A stretch of 64,000 bases of DNA, taken from positions 10,354,001 to 10,418,000 of the forward strand of contig NZ_CP108070.1 in NCBI RefSeq assembly GCF_036178845.1. Direction: 5' to 3'. Under the pieces are notes generated by a model. The model did not search any database. It was not told the DNA's origin and saw only the letters and a list, made by a program, of their open reading frames with translations. The stretch's first letter is position 1; each line of letters starts with the position of its first letter. Source of the stretch: Streptomyces sp. NBC_00271 (GTDB taxonomy: Bacteria > Actinomycetota > Actinomycetes > Streptomycetales > Streptomycetaceae). This document shows, piece by piece, positions 25,419-34,016 of the stretch. A program made the translations under genes and the position numbers.

Positions 25419-25759
25419 TGGGGAAGCGAGTCGGCCGCAGCCGCCCAGACTGCTATCGGTGAACCGTGCGTGACGCTGGCCCCGGTCGTGCTGCCCGCCC
25501 CGTGTCCGGTGCCCTCCGCACCCGCGCGCCGGGGCCGGAGGGTGAGGACGTCGTCCAGGAGCAGGTCCCGCAAAACCTTCGGGGTTGAGGCTCCGGATGC
25601 CCGAGACGCCGCTTATGGCCTACCTGTAATGGACGGGGACGGCTGGGAGGTGTAGGCGCGGCTATCCGGGACGCCGCCCGCCCCCTTCCCCGCCGGCCCA
25701 GCGCATCAAAACCACTACAGGGCCCACGCATCATGCGGTCCCGTGGGGCGGCCGCGACG

Positions 25760-26057
25760 CAATGCCATGGTGGTACCTGCCAGTGCGGGGGTGTGATCGC
25801 GCGCTCGTGCAGGCGCTGCCAGACGCTGGCCTCGTTCCAGTCCCGCAGCCGTCGCCAGCAGGTCATCCCCGAGCCGAAGCCCAGCTCCTGGGGCAGAAAC
25901 TCCCAGCGGATCCCGGTGTACAGCACGAACAGGATCCCGCACAGCACCCTGCGACTATCCGGACGCTTGCGGCCTGGACGCCGCGGATTACGCGGGACGA
26001 CCGGCAGCAGCGGCTCGATCCGCGCCCACAACTCGTCGTCGATCTCCCACGGTCTGG
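25760..26057 (-). mobile_element. IS5-family transposase, N-terminal fragment inserted in an antiporter gene
   Basis: The minus frame starts WEIDDELWARIEPLLPVVPR, then GILFVLYTGIRWEFLPQELG and MTCWRRLRDWNEASVWQRLH, the conserved N-terminal domain of IS5-type transposases. It degenerates after ~25760 and the DDE domain is missing. At ~26057 it joins directly to the truncated Na+/H+ antiporter gene, so this element, or a later deletion from it, destroyed that gene. Confidence 0.75.
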
Positions 26058-26687
26058 CAGGTCCTCGGTCCGTCTGCGGATCAGGGCCACTACTGCGGCG
26101 ACCGCCGCGCCGATGAGGCCTCCTCCGCCTGCATGGATCAGGAACTGCTCAACGGTCCCGGGCACACTGATGGCGCTGCCGGACACCGCGGTGGCCACGG
26201 CGACCTTGTACAGGACCAGTGAGGTGGCATCGTTGAACAGGCTTTCCGCCTGCACCATGGCCAACACGCGCGGTGGGAGAGACAGGCGCCGGCCAAGCGC
26301 GGTCACGGCCACGGGGTCGGTGCTGGCCAGGACAGAGCCGAGGACGAACGCGGTCGCGGCCGTGAGCGGGGTGATCGCGTGGGCCACGTACCCGACGGCG
26401 ATGGCCGAGGCGAGGACCAGGCCGAAGACCAGGCCGGTCACCGGCCGCCACACGGTGCGCAGGTCGCGGACGGAGATTTCTCCGGCCGCGGCGTAGAGCA
26501 GCGGTGGCAGCACCAGCACGTTGATCACGTGAGGCGGCAGGCTCACCTCTGGAACCCAGGGCATCAGCCCCACGACCAGACCGGCAACTACGAGGAGCGA
26601 GGGGGCGGGCAAGCTCCAGCGTCGGGCACCGGTCGCCACGGCGGTGGCCAGAACCACGAGCAGCAGGATGACGGTCAGGCCGGTCAT
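26058..26687 (-). pseudogene. Na+/H+ antiporter (CPA1/NhaP type), 3'-truncated
   Basis: The first ~210 residues of a monovalent cation/proton antiporter are intact: hydrophobic helices from the start, VLASTDPVAVTALGRRLSLP and VQAESLFNDATSLVLYKVAV, the family's ion-binding TDP and ESLFND motifs. A full-length protein needs ~400-530 residues. After residue ~210 the frame enters the IS5-like fragment. The start at 26687 lies just before an AT-richer stretch that may be its old promoter. Confidence 0.8.
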
Positions 26688-26835
26688 GGAGTGTCCCGGG
26701 TGGGTTACGGCTTGTTACCCCCCTGTGACCAGGTGCTTTATCAACGTAACCGACCTCGGGCGGTGATGCAGCCGACATGGAGCCGCGACCATCCAGGGGC
26801 CTTCGTCGCCCAGGCCGCCGACTCCATTCTCCAGC

Positions 26836-27040
26836 GGGGCCGCGCTGGGCGGTTCGCCCCTCAGTTGTGGCTACGCCGAAGCCAAGGCCACGATCAAGTT
26901 CATCTGCGCCTACGCCGCCGCCGAATCCGAACGGGACGCACTTGGCGTCAAGTTCGTCTCGGTACTGCCCAAACTCTCCCCGGCCACCGATCTCGGCGCC
27001 AACGGCGTGGCCGCCTACGCCGCTCGCCAAGGGGCGGAGC
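26836..27040 (+). pseudogene. Short-chain dehydrogenase (SDR) fragment
   Basis: One frame reads ALGGSPLSCGYAEAKATIKF, ICAYAAAESERDALGVKFVS and VLPKLSPATDLGANGVAAYA. The YAEAK stands for the SDR catalytic YxxxK, and the following strand and loop match the region after it in SDR enzymes. The Rossmann N-terminus (TGxxxGxG) and the C-terminus are absent. It is an isolated internal fragment with no start. Confidence 0.6.
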
Positions 27041-27205
27041 ATCCTCACAATCATTCACTCGATCACCGAGCTACCGCCAGGGAGCTCAGCGCTTCCCGGA
27101 GTAGACGCAACACCAATCAGGCGTGGACTGTCCGCCAACGACACGCGGTTGGTCGCCCGGCAATCTGATGGTGACGGTAATACAGATTCGATCCGGGAGA
27201 TCAAG

Positions 27206-27676
27206 TTGATCAAGCGTCTGGCCCTCTGCGCCGCCACCGCCACCATAGCCACATCAGGAATTTTCGCTACCCCCGCCGAAGCCGGGGAAGGCCACACGCC
27301 GGTAGTCGCCAACGCACAGGCCGCATTCGAAATCCGCAGCCACTGCGAAGACTTGGGTGCCGGGAAGCTTTGCGTCACCGGGCTCAACACACACAGCACC
27401 TACATGAGTCATGTCAGCGTGGAATACAAGAAGAAGTCCGGCGCAAGGATCCGAGCAAGGTTGATCCTGGAAGGTGACGCGCAAGGGACAAGTGGTCGGG
27501 GGGTCCGGAAGTAAACCGGTTGGCGCACCGTCAAGAAAGGCCAAACCACGCGCAAGATATGGAAGGGCGTACGCATGACCCCCGACTGCCTTTTTCAGTA
27601 CGGGTTCCGGGTCTGGGGCCATCTCGAGGTCAAGGGCGGTCGGACTTACAGTACGCTCGTGGAATTCAACTGCTGA
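27206..27676 (+). pseudogene. Small secreted protein gene interrupted by an in-frame TAA
   Basis: A TTG at 27206 with GGGAG upstream opens a signal peptide (IKRLALCAATATIATSGIFA ending PAEAG) and a mature part with EIRSHCEDLGAGKLCVTGLN. The frame meets TAA at 27512-27514 and then continues without shift as TVKKGQTTRKIWKGVRMTPD and GHLEVKGGRTYSTLVEFNC to a stop at 27674. Four cysteines span both halves, so one exported protein of ~155 residues was probably encoded before a nonsense mutation. Family not recognised. Confidence 0.5.
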
Positions 27677-27964
27677 AATCACCAAACCCGGTGGTGGCGT
27701 AAGGTGTCCACCCCGGACCGTCCCGACGGCACGGTCATCGCCACCACGGCCCCGCACCGGTGCCGCGTACTGGACGTCACCCCCTGAGCACAGCAGCAGA
27801 CGCCTGCGGTACTGACGGATCCGGCGCGGTACCGCACAGGCCCGGCGCGTCTGTGGCGGCCGGTGTCACCCGGTGGGCTTGACTTCCCCGCCTTGGCTCG
27901 TCCGGACCAGTGTTGGCGTCTACGGTCGGCGCACGCGCAGATGGGCACACGCTGGGGGAGCGGG

Positions 27965-28618
27965 ATGAGGAACTGGGAGAGGGCGCTGTCGGTGCTGGAG
28001 GCGCTGTGCGAGCGCGGGCAGGCGGCCGGGCACGGCTGGACGCTGGACACGGAGCTCCTCTCACCGCACCAGCAGCAAGTGAACGCCCTGGAGAACCAGG
28101 GCCTGGTGGAGCTTGCCTGCCGGGAAGACCGCGCGGAGCTGTCGGCGCTGGAGGGGCGGCCCGTGCGGAGGGCGGCCCGCCTGACGCCGTACGGCCACGA
28201 CACCCTCGCCTACGGCCGCTCCCGCCCCCGGGCCGAGTCCCCGCCCGACGGGGAGGAAGTGGACCGGCAGGTGGTGGAGCTGATCCCATCGCAGATGGCG
28301 GCGCTGCGTGTGTTCGTCGGCCTCGCTGATCAGCTCCGGGTGCCGCTGGCCGACGGGCTGGCGGAGCAGGTCCGCACGGCCTCGTGCGATCACGGGATCA
28401 AGCGGTGGCGGCTGTATCTGACGCAGGAGCAGATGGAGTCCGTGGCGTACGGGTTGTGGCTGCACCGGATGACGGGCTCCGCGGCCGAAGCGAACCGCTT
28501 CGGCCGCGAGTACGGCGTCGTGTACAGCCCGGCTCGGGCCTCCGGCGAGGGACCTCCGGCTGCCGACAGACTGCCGTCGGTGGCCGGAGCGGCCACGGTG
28601 AACGCGGGAAGGCCGTAG
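27965..28618 (+). CDS. DUF6417 family protein
   Basis: A ~217-residue streptomycete-specific protein matching DUF6417. It begins MRNWERALSVLEALCERGQA, has a helical middle (LSPHQQQVNALENQGLVELA; VRRAARLTPYGHDTLAYGRS, which looks like a winged-helix-type wing) and a conserved C-terminal block RWRLYLTQEQMESVAYGLWL then SAAEANRFGREYGVVYSPAR. GGGGGAG precedes the ATG at 27965. A partial second copy of its C-terminus lies at 32901-33047. Function unknown; a DNA-binding role is possible but not demonstrated. Confidence 0.65.
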   Translation: MRNWERALSVLEALCERGQAAGHGWTLDTELLSPHQQQVNALENQGLVELACREDRAELSALEGRPVRRAARLTPYGHDTLAYGRSRPRAESPPDGEEVDRQVVELIPSQMAALRVFVGLADQLRVPLADGLAEQVRTASCDHGIKRWRLYLTQEQMESVAYGLWLHRMTGSAAEANRFGREYGVVYSPARASGEGPPAADRLPSVAGAATVNAGRP

Positions 28619-28634
28619 GGGGAGGACCGGCTGG

Positions 28635-28940
28635 TCAGGCGCTGCGCCCGGGCTTCGCTGCCGCCTTCTTCGTGGTCTTTTTTGCGGGCGTCTTGGCGGT
28701 CTTCCTGGCCGCGGTCTTCTTCTTCGGCATCTCGTGCACCTCGGTGTCGCCGCCCTCGCCTCGCGAGGCCTGCGCCTTGGCCACGGACGCCTCCAGGGCG
28801 GCCATCAGATCTACCACCTGCGCCTGGGGTTCTGGTGTCTCGGATGACTAGGGCGGCTCCTTGCTCTACCGCTTCGCCTCGATGACCTTCTCCAGCGCGT
28901 CCGTGTAGTGGTCGGCGACAGCGGCGATCAGTCGTGCATG
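28635..28940 (-). pseudogene. Ku (NHEJ DNA-end-binding protein), C-terminal relic
   Basis: The minus frame ends with VVDLMAALEASVAKAQASRG followed by a Lys/Ala-rich tail (KKKTAARKTAKTPAKKTTKK), characteristic of streptomycete Ku proteins. Upstream in the same frame is DHYTDALEKVIEAKR, the preceding conserved helix, but two in-frame TAG codons separate the segments (28866-28868 and 28851-28853). The central DNA-binding ring is missing and the fragment abuts a transposase relic. It cannot give an active Ku. Confidence 0.7.
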
Positions 28941-29040
28941 CCGCCCTACCCGCCCGGGACCAAGGTCGATCGCGCCCGGATCGCGCTGCGCGCTGAGTAG
29001 GAGGCCAGCGCCCGGCGGACACGGGCCGCGCGCGGTGGGC

Positions 29041-29350
29041 GAGTGCGGACAGCGCGTAGCCACGGGGAGACGTCCACGGTGAGCACGACCCGCCCGTCGA
29101 AACGCGGTAGTGGCATCGACACCAGGAGATCCCGCAGCCGGTCCACGTCCAGGCGGCCATGGTTCAACGCACCGTACAGCGGGCTGTATCCACGCTGGTG
29201 CTCGGCGAGCAGCGACAACTCCACCGGCGTCCGTGTCGGGCCGTCCGCGCACAACAGCGCGTCGGTCAGTTCGAAGAACGCATCCGCTCGCGCGGACAGA
29301 CACCCGTAGAAGGCCGTCCGAAAGCGTGACAGCTCCGCGAACGTCCCGTT
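29041..29350 (-). mobile_element. IS701-like transposase, N-terminal fragment
   Basis: The frame reads FAELSRFRTAFYGCLSARAD, AFFELTDALLCADGPTRTPV, GYSPLYGALNHGRLDVDRLR and FDGRVVLTVDVSPWLR. This is the conserved N-terminal half of an actinobacterial IS701-like putative transposase group, up to the first catalytic Asp (VDVSPW). The remainder is gone and the sequence runs into the Ku relic. Confidence 0.65.
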
Positions 29351-29716
29351 CGCTGACCTGTTGTAGCACACTCATCCCCACGGCCTTGCTTGTGAACCCC
29401 TGGATCTCGTCGCAGAGTTCAGGATCACGAGGAAGGCCGCCCTCATACTCTGCGGTCACTCCAAGGAGTGACCGCTCGACCGGGCCCGAGGTTAAGGAAC
29501 AAGGTGAGAAGCTGCGTCAGAACCGGTGATCTGTGACGTTCCGTAGCGAGTGGGCCATGGTGAGGTGCGGTCACTTCAAGTCAAGGGGTAGGCGGCAATC
29601 AGACGGGCTGAGCAACGGTCAGGGAGATGACGACGGGAGGCGATCTTTCCGTAACCCGGTTTTTTGTCCAATAGGTGCCTGTTGTTGATCGGTGTGCTGA
29701 TGACGTGATCTTCTCC

Positions 29717-30186
29717 ATGAAGAAGATCGCGACGCTCACTGCCGCCATGGCGTTCGCCGCTTCGCTGATGTCGGGGACTGCCAGTGCCGCTCCGATGCCC
29801 GTGGTGCCGCACCCGTGGGACCAACGGGTCAAGTGCCAGACGGACGACCCGGAGGGCAGGCACATCGTCACCCGCTACGGGAACTCGGAGCTGGGCTGGT
29901 ATCACTTCACAGGCCGTCACAACATCAAGAAATGCTCCACCCTGTACGCGGCCCTGCACGGCCGTGTGGACCGGGACGATCACCACGGACACCTGGAGTA
30001 CGACGGGGTCGTATTCGAGACAGGCGTTCCCCGCCACGGCAGGTGAAGTTCACGGTGGTCGTGCAGTACACGCGCAAGACCACGGACGGCCGCTATGATG
30101 CCGGTCGCGGTCAGAAGATCGGCGTCATCACGGAGTACTGCCACAACCAACCGGGGAACAAGTGTCCGGCATGGGCCAAGCTGTGA
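29717..30186 (+). pseudogene. Small secreted protein gene with a frameshift
   Basis: From ATG 29717 there is a clear signal peptide (MKKIATLTAAMAFAASLMSG, cleavage near TASAA) and a mature region RVKCQTDDPEGRHIVTRYGN, FTGRHNIKKCSTLYAALHGR. The frame closes at 30046, while the next frame continues as VKFTVVVQYTRKTTDGRYDA and ITEYCHNQPGNKCPAWAKL to 30186. Four cysteines are split between the two frames. I read it as one exported ~155-residue protein with an indel near 30040. No family recognised. Confidence 0.5.
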
Positions 30187-30497
30187 ACTCTCCTGAACCA
30201 GGCGTCGAGCAGGCAGCCACCGGCCGTCTGCTCGATCTCGCCCGCTCCTTTATCACCACGCACGTGTCGTGGAAACCACTGTTCATCGGCGCGGTCATCA
30301 CGGGCGACGACCGCATGCGCCTCTACTTCCGTTCACCTGAGCGGGACCGCACGTATGGTGTAGACGTGCTGATCAGCAATACGGGGCCTGGTCTGATCGG
30401 CGCTCTGGTATCCCCGGCGTTCCTGGCCAACGAGCACTTGCATCTGCCTTCCGACGATCCGCACTGCGATGTGATCGTGGATCTCACCGACTACTGA
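30171..30497 (+). CDS. Hypothetical protein
   Basis: A 108-residue soluble protein starting MGQAVNSPEPGVEQAATGRL and ending PSDDPHCDVIVDLTDY. The start overlaps the end of the preceding relic by 16 bp; a GTG at 30183 is an alternative. The middle (FITTHVSWKPLFIGAVITGD; RMRLYFRSPERDRTYGVDVL) is beta-rich. Family not recognised. It may be the immunity-like or regulatory partner of the secreted protein upstream, judging only from overlap. Confidence 0.5.
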   Translation: MGQAVNSPEPGVEQAATGRLLDLARSFITTHVSWKPLFIGAVITGDDRMRLYFRSPERDRTYGVDVLISNTGPGLIGALVSPAFLANEHLHLPSDDPHCDVIVDLTDY

Positions 30498-30527
30498 CGG
30501 ATGGGATGTGCCACGCTCACTCGCTGG

Positions 30528-30950
30528 TCAGCGCAAGGCGTTGGGGGCCAGCCGGATTGTCTGTGGCTGCATCCGGATGCGTATGGGCTTGGGCTTGTCG
30601 GCCGTTTTCACCGGTTCGACGGGGCGCGGTGCGGCAGGCGGCGGCCGGGGAGGCCGGGTGAGACGGCGCGCCATGAGGGTGATGAAGGTCCACATGATGT
30701 GGACCTCGCTGTGGGAGATGAGCCGCTCGTAGGCACGGACGTTTCTGCGTGCTCTCATGATCGACGCGATGGCCCGTTCAACTCGCCACCGTTTGGCGAG
30801 GACGGCGAATCCGTCCTGGTCTTTCCGGCGGGGCACCGTCTTGAGGGTGAGGCCGAGGAAGGAGTGGGACCAGTGGATGTGGTTCCCCCATAGGCGGAAT
30901 CCGCCCAGGCGACGGTGACTTCGGGATGAGTAAGAGGTCGCGCGGATAGG
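30528..30950 (-). mobile_element. IS5-family transposase, C-terminal fragment
   Basis: The minus frame carries RRKDQDGFAVLAKRWRVERA and IASIMRARRNVRAYERLISH, the catalytic-Glu region of IS5-type transposases, ending with a short basic tail. Upstream, HSFLGLTLKTV and, after an indel, VAWADSAYGG (second catalytic Asp region) can be read. The 5' half is missing. It belongs to a different IS5 subgroup from the N-terminal fragment at 25.8-26.1 kb. Confidence 0.7.
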
Positions 30951-31028
30951 CGGCCGTCGGGCGGTGTTGAGGGCGTGTACTCCAGTTAGGCTCAGAAGAT
31001 CACTATTTACAGCCCGCTATGAGGAGCC

Positions 31029-31307
31029 ATGGCCGTCACCTACTTGATGCTCGCGCGGCTACCTGAAGGAGGCTTGGGCGCCTTCGACGCCTATGAAAGC
31101 GCTGTCCTGCCGCTCCTTGCCGAGTATGGCGGGCACCTTGAGCGTCGACTGCGCGCTCTGGACGATCAGGTCGAGGCCCACCTCATAACCTTTCCCAACA
31201 GTGAGGATCTCGCTGCCTACCGGGCGGATCCCCGGCGCTCTGCTGCTGCACCACTGCTGGAGTCGTCTGGGGCAGCGGTCGAACTGCTTGCGGTGCGCGA
31301 CGTGTAG
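31029..31307 (+). CDS. DUF1330-like small protein
   Basis: A 92-residue protein of the dimeric alpha/beta-barrel type. FDAYESAVLPLLAEYGGHLE, VEAHLITFPNSEDLAAYRAD and PLLESSGAAVELLAVRDV follow the usual order of DUF1330/ABM-like proteins (yxxxvxPll..yGG.l....,'.'.iv.Fps.e.a.a...dp). GAGGAGCC lies just before the ATG. Members are often small-molecule isomerases or of unknown role. It sits among transposon relics with no partner. Confidence 0.6.
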   Translation: MAVTYLMLARLPEGGLGAFDAYESAVLPLLAEYGGHLERRLRALDDQVEAHLITFPNSEDLAAYRADPRRSAAAPLLESSGAAVELLAVRDV

Positions 31308-31339
31308 AGGTGGCGCGGATACGGGTGCGGTCATGGTCG

Positions 31340-31655
31340 GTGGCTCGGGCGTTCGTCCCAGCGGTGAGTCGTCCGTGCCCGCCGGATGAGACTGCGCACG
31401 GTGATGATTGAGTCGGCGAGGTCGAAGAATGCGTCGACGACGGTGGCGCGCCACGTAGCAGCGGGCGAGCCGGTAGAAGGCGTTCTGCCAGGCGTGGGTA
31501 CGTTCCACGTGCCAACGCTGACTGGCCTGGATGGGCGCCTTCTCGCCTTTGTGCGCGATGCGGCCGTGCAGGCCGCGTTCGTAGAGCACAGTGCGGGTCT
31601 TGTCCGAGTCGTAGCCGGCGTCCAGGTGCGCGGTGACGTCGACGGGCAACGGTCC
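31340..31655 (-). mobile_element. IS5-family transposase, C-terminal fragment (second type)
   Basis: The frame reads VTAHLDAGYDSDKTRTVLYE, RGLHGRIAHKGEKAPIQASQ and RWHVERTHAWQNAFYRLARC, the second Asp and catalytic Glu region of an IS5-type transposase common in Streptomyces. A frameshift follows ARCY; the usual terminal 'DAFFDLADAIITVRSLIRRA' can be traced in the next frame. The N-terminal half is absent. Confidence 0.7.
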
Positions 31656-31689
31656 CAGGTCGTCCAGGCGGTCCAGGGGCGGCGATACT

Positions 31690-31821
31690 GCGGCGGGTCT
31701 GTTCGGCGTTCAGCTGGGCGAGTTTGTCCTGAGCTCTGGCAAGGCTGACTTCGAGTCCTTCCAGCTCACCGAGCCAGCCTTCGCGTTCGCCCTCGATGAT
31801 GCGAGCCAGGAGGTTGTCACG
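31690..31821 (-). mobile_element. Tyrosine recombinase, C-terminal tail fragment
   Basis: Forty-odd residues, RDNLLARIIEGEREGWLGEL followed by EGLEVSLARAQDKLAQLN, match the coiled-coil tail found at the end of a group of actinobacterial site-specific integrases. No catalytic region (R-H-R-Y) remains. It is sandwiched between IS5 and IS982 relics. Confidence 0.45.
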
Positions 31822-32072
31822 GATTTGGTCCGGCCGGACCGGAAGAACGAACCGATCCGGCACGGTCGACTTGCCCGCGTCCGTCTGTGGATCGAGGCCG
31901 TCTTCGACACCCTCAAGGGCCAGCTCAGCCTCGAAAACAACACGGCGGCAGAACCCAGGCCGGCGTCTTCGCCCGCGCTGGCCAACGCCGCCTCGCCCTG
32001 GCGGCCGGCATCTGGCACAACTGGACCACCGGCGCCAAGATCAAACGATCCTTGACCGCCTACGACCACTGA
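31820..32072 (+). mobile_element. IS982-family transposase, C-terminal fragment
   Basis: LVRPDRKNEPIRHGRLARVR and LWIEAVFDTLKGQLSLE, then after a frameshift GVFARAGQRRLALAAGIWHN and WTTGAKIKRSLTAYDH with a stop at 32072. This is the end of an IS982-type transposase including the last catalytic Glu region (WIEAVFDTLK). Upstream parts are gone. Confidence 0.65.
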
Positions 32073-32235
32073 GAAACATCGGGCTCACCCAATCCAGGCG
32101 TGGCCCGGGAAGGGCAGGGTTGTCACCAGGTCCGGAGCACGTGAGAGAACTTTTCCGGATTCCTGTCACATCTGCGTGCGCCGATCCGTCAGCGCTGTGA
32201 AGACGCCAACCAGGCCGTAGCGAAGGAGAGCAGCC

Positions 32236-32724
32236 ATGACGAACACCTCCATCTCCCGGATGCCCAACCCGGCCGAGTTCGTGCCCGAGCTGAACGACAT
32301 CAGCGCCGCCCTCTTCAGGGCCACGGGCAACCACTCGGTGCCGCGCACCACGATGAACCTCGTCCACCTGCGCGCCGGGCAGATCGTCGGCAACACCTAC
32401 CTGACGATCCTGAACACCGGCTTCCTGCGCAAGGCCGGGGAGTCCGAGGAGCGCATCACCGCCGTCTCCTCCTGGCAGGATGCCCCGTACTTCACCGACG
32501 CCGAGCGCGCCGCTCTCGCCTTGGTGGAGGCCACCCTCCAGCCCGCCCCGCACGGCAAGGAGCGCGTCTCCGACGAGCTGTACGCCGAGGTGGCGAAGCA
32601 CTACGACGAGAAGGCGCTGGCCACCCTGACCATCGCGATCGGCCAGATCAACTTCTTCATCGCCCTGGCCGTCATCGGCAAGCCGCAGCCGGTCAGCTCC
32701 CTCGCGGACGAGCAGTGGGACTGA
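32236..32724 (+). CDS. Carboxymuconolactone decarboxylase/AhpD-like protein without redox cysteines
   Basis: A 162-residue all-helical CMD-family protein. The segment TTMNLVHLRAGQIVGNTYLT, then RKAGESEERITAVSSWQDAP and YFTDAERAALALVEATLQPA is diagnostic of the AhpD-like fold. In peroxidase-active AhpD members the motif after LRxGQI.G is CxYC; here it is NTYLT, so no CXXC. It therefore cannot act as a classical alkylhydroperoxidase, though a whole streptomycete subgroup may share this. A GGAGAGCAGCC ribosome site precedes the ATG. Stands alone. Confidence 0.8.
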   Translation: MTNTSISRMPNPAEFVPELNDISAALFRATGNHSVPRTTMNLVHLRAGQIVGNTYLTILNTGFLRKAGESEERITAVSSWQDAPYFTDAERAALALVEATLQPAPHGKERVSDELYAEVAKHYDEKALATLTIAIGQINFFIALAVIGKPQPVSSLADEQWD

Positions 32725-32900
32725 CCTGTCTGTCAGCGGGGTCGGCCGATTCGGCGACGTGGGGCCACACGGTCGTCGATGAACACGTCCAGTGCCGCCA
32801 AAAGGGCGTCCGGGCTGGTAGTCACACACTATCCAGCGGACGCCCTTCGCCATGGTTGCGGCCAACGCAGACCTCGGACCCAATCGAGCCCGAGGTCCTC

Positions 32901-33047
32901 GGCTCCGCCGCGGCGGCCAACCGCTTCGCCCGCGAGTACGGCGTCGTGCACAGCCCGGCCCGGGCCTCGGGCGAGGAACCTCCGGCCACCGACGGACTGG
33001 CGTCGGCGGCCGGAGTGGCCGCGCGGGGGTCGGCGGGCGAGGGTGAC
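32901..33047 (+). pseudogene. Second, partial copy of the DUF6417 C-terminus
   Basis: This frame reads GSAAAANRFAREYGVVHSPA followed by RASGEEPPATDGLASAAG. It is nearly identical to the end of the DUF6417 protein at 27965-28618 (GSAAEANRFGREYGVVYSPA then RASGEGPPAADRLPSVAG). The upstream part of the gene is absent. The surrounding 32725-33189 has no intact gene. Confidence 0.6.
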
Positions 33048-33189
33048 GGTGATGGGCGTGGCCTCCTGCAGACCGTGGCCGCTCGCGCCGCGCTCCTGGG
33101 ACAGAGCTGCTGGGTCCCCTGCGCCGCATGGGTGCAGCTGGTCCCCTCTGGATCCCATCACGCGGCGCGGCCTACGGCCTCACGGGAGG

Positions 33190-33714
33190 TCAGCCGATGC
33201 CGGTGACCTGGAGCGCGGTGGTCCAGTTGTTCTTGATGGCGCTGCGTGCGGCGGACAGGGTGATGGTGCCGTTGCAGACGGCGTTCTTCAGTTTCGTCTC
33301 GGTGCCGTCCTTGGTGTAGGCGGTCTTCGTGCCGTAGTGCGGCTCGGGCCACAGGTTGCCGGGGTCGCGGGGCGCACCGCCGAGCTCCAGCGGCACGAGG
33401 TGGTCCTCCTCGTAGTCCGACATGTTGGTGTCGGAGTACCCGTAGTCGATGATGCCCTGCGCCTTGAGGGGGTTGGTGTAGGACGTGGAGGGCCGGACGG
33501 TGGCGGTCCAGCCGGACACGCAGATGGTGCTGTGGATGTTCGACTGGGTGACGTCGGGGTTGTACGCGCCGGGCGTGCAGGACGAGTCGGGCAGCGGCAG
33601 GTGGGACTGGGAACAGGCGGAGGCGTGCGCGGTGCCGCTCACCGCGATGATGAGGCCTGCGGCGGCCATGCCGAGGGCGGTGGTGGTGGCGGTGACGCGG
33701 CGCAGAGGTCGCAT
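33190..33714 (-). CDS. Secreted HNH-nuclease-like protein
   Basis: A 174-residue exported protein. Residues 1-31 are a signal peptide (MRPLRRVTATTTALGMAAAG, cleaved near AHA-SA). The mature part has STICVSGWTATVRPSTSYTN, then YEEDHLVPLELGGAPRDPGN LWPEP: a D-H...L-GG..-N-LW motif seen in HNH/DUF1524-like nucleases, with DH as metal/general base and N downstream. The end, TETKLKNAVCNGTITLSAAR, is shared by the family. Its divergent neighbour at 34017 is a lipoprotein paralogue. The target of such secreted nuclease-like proteins is unknown; nutrient DNA or competition is possible. Confidence 0.7.
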   Translation of the reverse strand: MRPLRRVTATTTALGMAAAGLIIAVSGTAHASACSQSHLPLPDSSCTPGAYNPDVTQSNIHSTICVSGWTATVRPSTSYTNPLKAQGIIDYGYSDTNMSDYEEDHLVPLELGGAPRDPGNLWPEPHYGTKTAYTKDGTETKLKNAVCNGTITLSAARSAIKNNWTTALQVTGIG

Positions 33715-34016
33715 GTGGCGGTCTCCCGAATTTGGCCCGGAGGCGAGGTTCCGGGCGGCTGACGGAATGACACCACCAGCCGAATCTATGCGGGTAGACG
33801 CAGGCGGTGAACATCTGGTGACCTGCACCTTCTCCATACCAGGGCATGGGCGAGCCTTGCCCAAAGCCGCAGTTTCGCTTGGGACTTGAGCCGAACGGGC
33901 TGCGCGGTGGCGCACCCCGCATTCTGTCGCGCTTCTTGGCGCGGGCCCCGGCCGGTGTGCTGATGCGCCGGCCGGGCAGTATGTGCCCAGCCATTGCCTG
34001 CTCGTGAGGGGTCGTT

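Noticed and set aside
32745..32860. A short minus-strand phrase 'KGVRWIVCDYQPGRPFGG' as a transposase relic
   Set aside because: I could not assign it to any family with confidence.
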